This document shows positions 43,834 to 44,957 of a stretch of DNA of 44,957 bases, one piece after another. A program made the translations under genes and the position numbers. Origin of the DNA: Puia dinghuensis (GTDB taxonomy: Bacteria > Bacteroidota > Bacteroidia > Chitinophagales > Chitinophagaceae); the NCBI GenBank assembly GCA_026225275.1, contig JAMFSL010000294.1, forward strand, positions 1 through 44,957, written 5' to 3'. Each line of letters opens with the position of its first letter. The first letter of the stretch is position 1. Below the pieces are notes generated by a model that saw nothing but the letters and a program-made list of their open reading frames with translations, made no database searches and was not told the origin of the DNA.

Positions 43834-44957
43834 ATGAAACGAAATATCATAATTACTTCAGTACTGGCCTTAATCGTCCTGTCCATGGGGGGATGTAAGA
43901 AGTTCCTCAACATTAACACGGACCCCAACCATCCGTTGGCCGTTTCGGAGTCTCTCCTTCTCACACCGGTGGAAATCAATACGGCTACGGAAGTAGTTGG
44001 CGGATTCAATGGTACCACTGAGGCCTATTGGATGCAGCAGCTATCGCTGAACCAGCCATCCCCCGGTATCGAGACCTACCTGATCCAACCCCAGGACGTG
44101 GACAATACCTGGAGTTTTTACGAATACCCCAACAACTTAGAGAACCTCAAGGTCATGATCGCCGAGGCTGAAGTGGCGGGGCACCACGAATATGCAGCCA
44201 TCGGAAAGACGCTTTTTGCGTACAACCTGGCTATCATCACGGACGTATGGGGCGATGTTCCCTATTCCCAGGCCTTCCAGATCCCGACGATCCTCAAACC
44301 CGCCTACGATCCTCAGGAGTCTATCTACGGCGACATCCAGAATTTGCTGGACAGTGCCCTGTATTATGCTGCTCAGCCCGCCAGCATCATAGCTCCCGGC
44401 ACCGACGACCTCATTTACGGTGGGAATATGACACAATGGACCAAATTCATCTACATGCTGCAGGCCCGGTTCTACCTGAGGCTCACCAAAGCACCCGGAC
44501 GTACGGCCGCCACACAGGCGGACTCTGCCCTGACGGCATTGGCAAACGCCTTTGGTTCCAACTCCGATAATGCGACGGTGTATTATACGGGCAGCGCCAC
44601 AGGTCAGAACCCCTGGTATGAAAATACCTTGCCGGGGGCAGGTGGAGTGGTATTTGCTGCGTCGTTCATCGATACCCTGATCGCCCGCAATGACCCCAGG
44701 TTAACTATCCTGGCCGATACCGGGGATGCCGGTACCTATGTGGGAAGGACTTCCGGCGCCGCTACTTCGACCGACCCCAACTATTTTTCTACCCTCAATA
44801 CTTTTTACGGAGGTTCCATTCCGTTGGATCCCAATAACGTGGCCGGAGCCTCTGCGCCTCTTTATCTGGGAACCTATACTGAACAACTGTTCATCCAGGC
44901 AGAAGCTACGTTCCTCACCTCGGGCGCTGCTGCGGCAGCGCCGATCTACAAGGCCGC
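43834..44957 (+). CDS. SusD/RagB-like outer membrane lipoprotein, 5' part
   Basis: Runs off the right edge; about 374 codons are present. Signal and lipobox LIVLSMGGC (Cys21), then KKFLNINTDPNHP, a start typical of the SusD-like_2 branch. Helical SusD landmarks follow: YAAIGKTLFAYNLAIITDVWGDVPYSQAF, QESIYGDIQNLLDSAL, and QWTKFIYMLQARFYLRL. It should form the extracellular lid of the SusC channel and bind the substrate. Located 21 bp after susC, so co-transcribed. The C-terminal end is not visible. Confidence 0.92.
   Translation, partial: MKRNIIITSVLALIVLSMGGCKKFLNINTDPNHPLAVSESLLLTPVEINTATEVVGGFNGTTEAYWMQQLSLNQPSPGIETYLIQPQDVDNTWSFYEYPNNLENLKVMIAEAEVAGHHEYAAIGKTLFAYNLAIITDVWGDVPYSQAFQIPTILKPAYDPQESIYGDIQNLLDSALYYAAQPASIIAPGTDDLIYGGNMTQWTKFIYMLQARFYLRLTKAPGRTAATQADSALTALANAFGSNSDNATVYYTGSATGQNPWYENTLPGAGGVVFAASFIDTLIARNDPRLTILADTGDAGTYVGRTSGAATSTDPNYFSTLNTFYGGSIPLDPNNVAGASAPLYLGTYTEQLFIQAEATFLTSGAAAAAPIYKA

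Overview
The window looks like a chromosomal segment of a Bacteroidota bacterium, most likely a member of the Chitinophagaceae or a close relative. Evidence: type IX secretion/gliding genes (SprA, a PorD-type protein, a PorE-type OmpA protein), a SusC/SusD pair, Bacteroidota-type promoters (TTTG/TTGG, about 19-21 bp, TAnnTTTG), futalosine-pathway menaquinone genes, and the bamD-rpoZ-coaBC-DUF4835 order. Most of it is housekeeping DNA. I see no prophage, insertion sequence, CRISPR array, rRNA, tRNA or recognisable defence system.

Layout. 1-374: 5' part of a polyprenyl diphosphate synthase (minus). 645-2324: OmpA-family outer-membrane protein with its own promoter and terminator. 2476-6506: overlapping operon bamD, rpoZ, coaBC, porD, DUF4296 lipoprotein. 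6536-7900: two-subunit 3-oxoacid CoA-transferase. 7945-13658: a signalling patch with one NarX/LiaS-type histidine kinase, three NarL/LuxR-type response regulators, two unrecognised genes and two long non-coding stretches. 13664-16044: class IV aminotransferase and DNA photolyase. 16077-17629: mqnB-mqnD (minus). 17747-19492: two tandem 6-pyruvoyl-tetrahydropterin-synthase-type genes and folE. 19575-22603: fabD, a GNAT acetyltransferase, fabH and ruvA. 22645-30003: giant sprA. 30187-36321 (minus): SDR, alpha/beta hydrolase, lnt, guaB, dprA. 36415-38343: PorE-like protein. 38486-40363: queE-folD and a divergent DUF3467 gene. 40759-44957: SusC and the 5' part of a SusD-like lipoprotein; the latter runs off the window.

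Gene cooperation. BamD, Lnt, the OmpA protein, the PorD/PorE/SprA set and SusC/D all serve the outer membrane. FabD and FabH start fatty-acid synthesis. FolE, the PTPS-type enzymes and QueE belong to pterin/deazapurine metabolism, and FolD and CoaBC to folate and CoA synthesis. MqnB and MqnD belong to menaquinone synthesis.

The least explained material is non-coding. First, a family of GC-rich intergenic elements near 14.5, 16.0, 18.7, 30.0 and 35.0 kb; three of them carry a short hairpin whose stem changes by compensatory substitutions around a conserved 12-nt loop. Second, two homologous blocks of about 160 bp lie some 210-240 bp upstream of two paralogous response regulators, each with a pair of TTGGACGGTT-like direct repeats. 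Third, a hairpin falls almost exactly at the predicted 5' end of the fabD mRNA. These are the best candidates for undescribed biology here.
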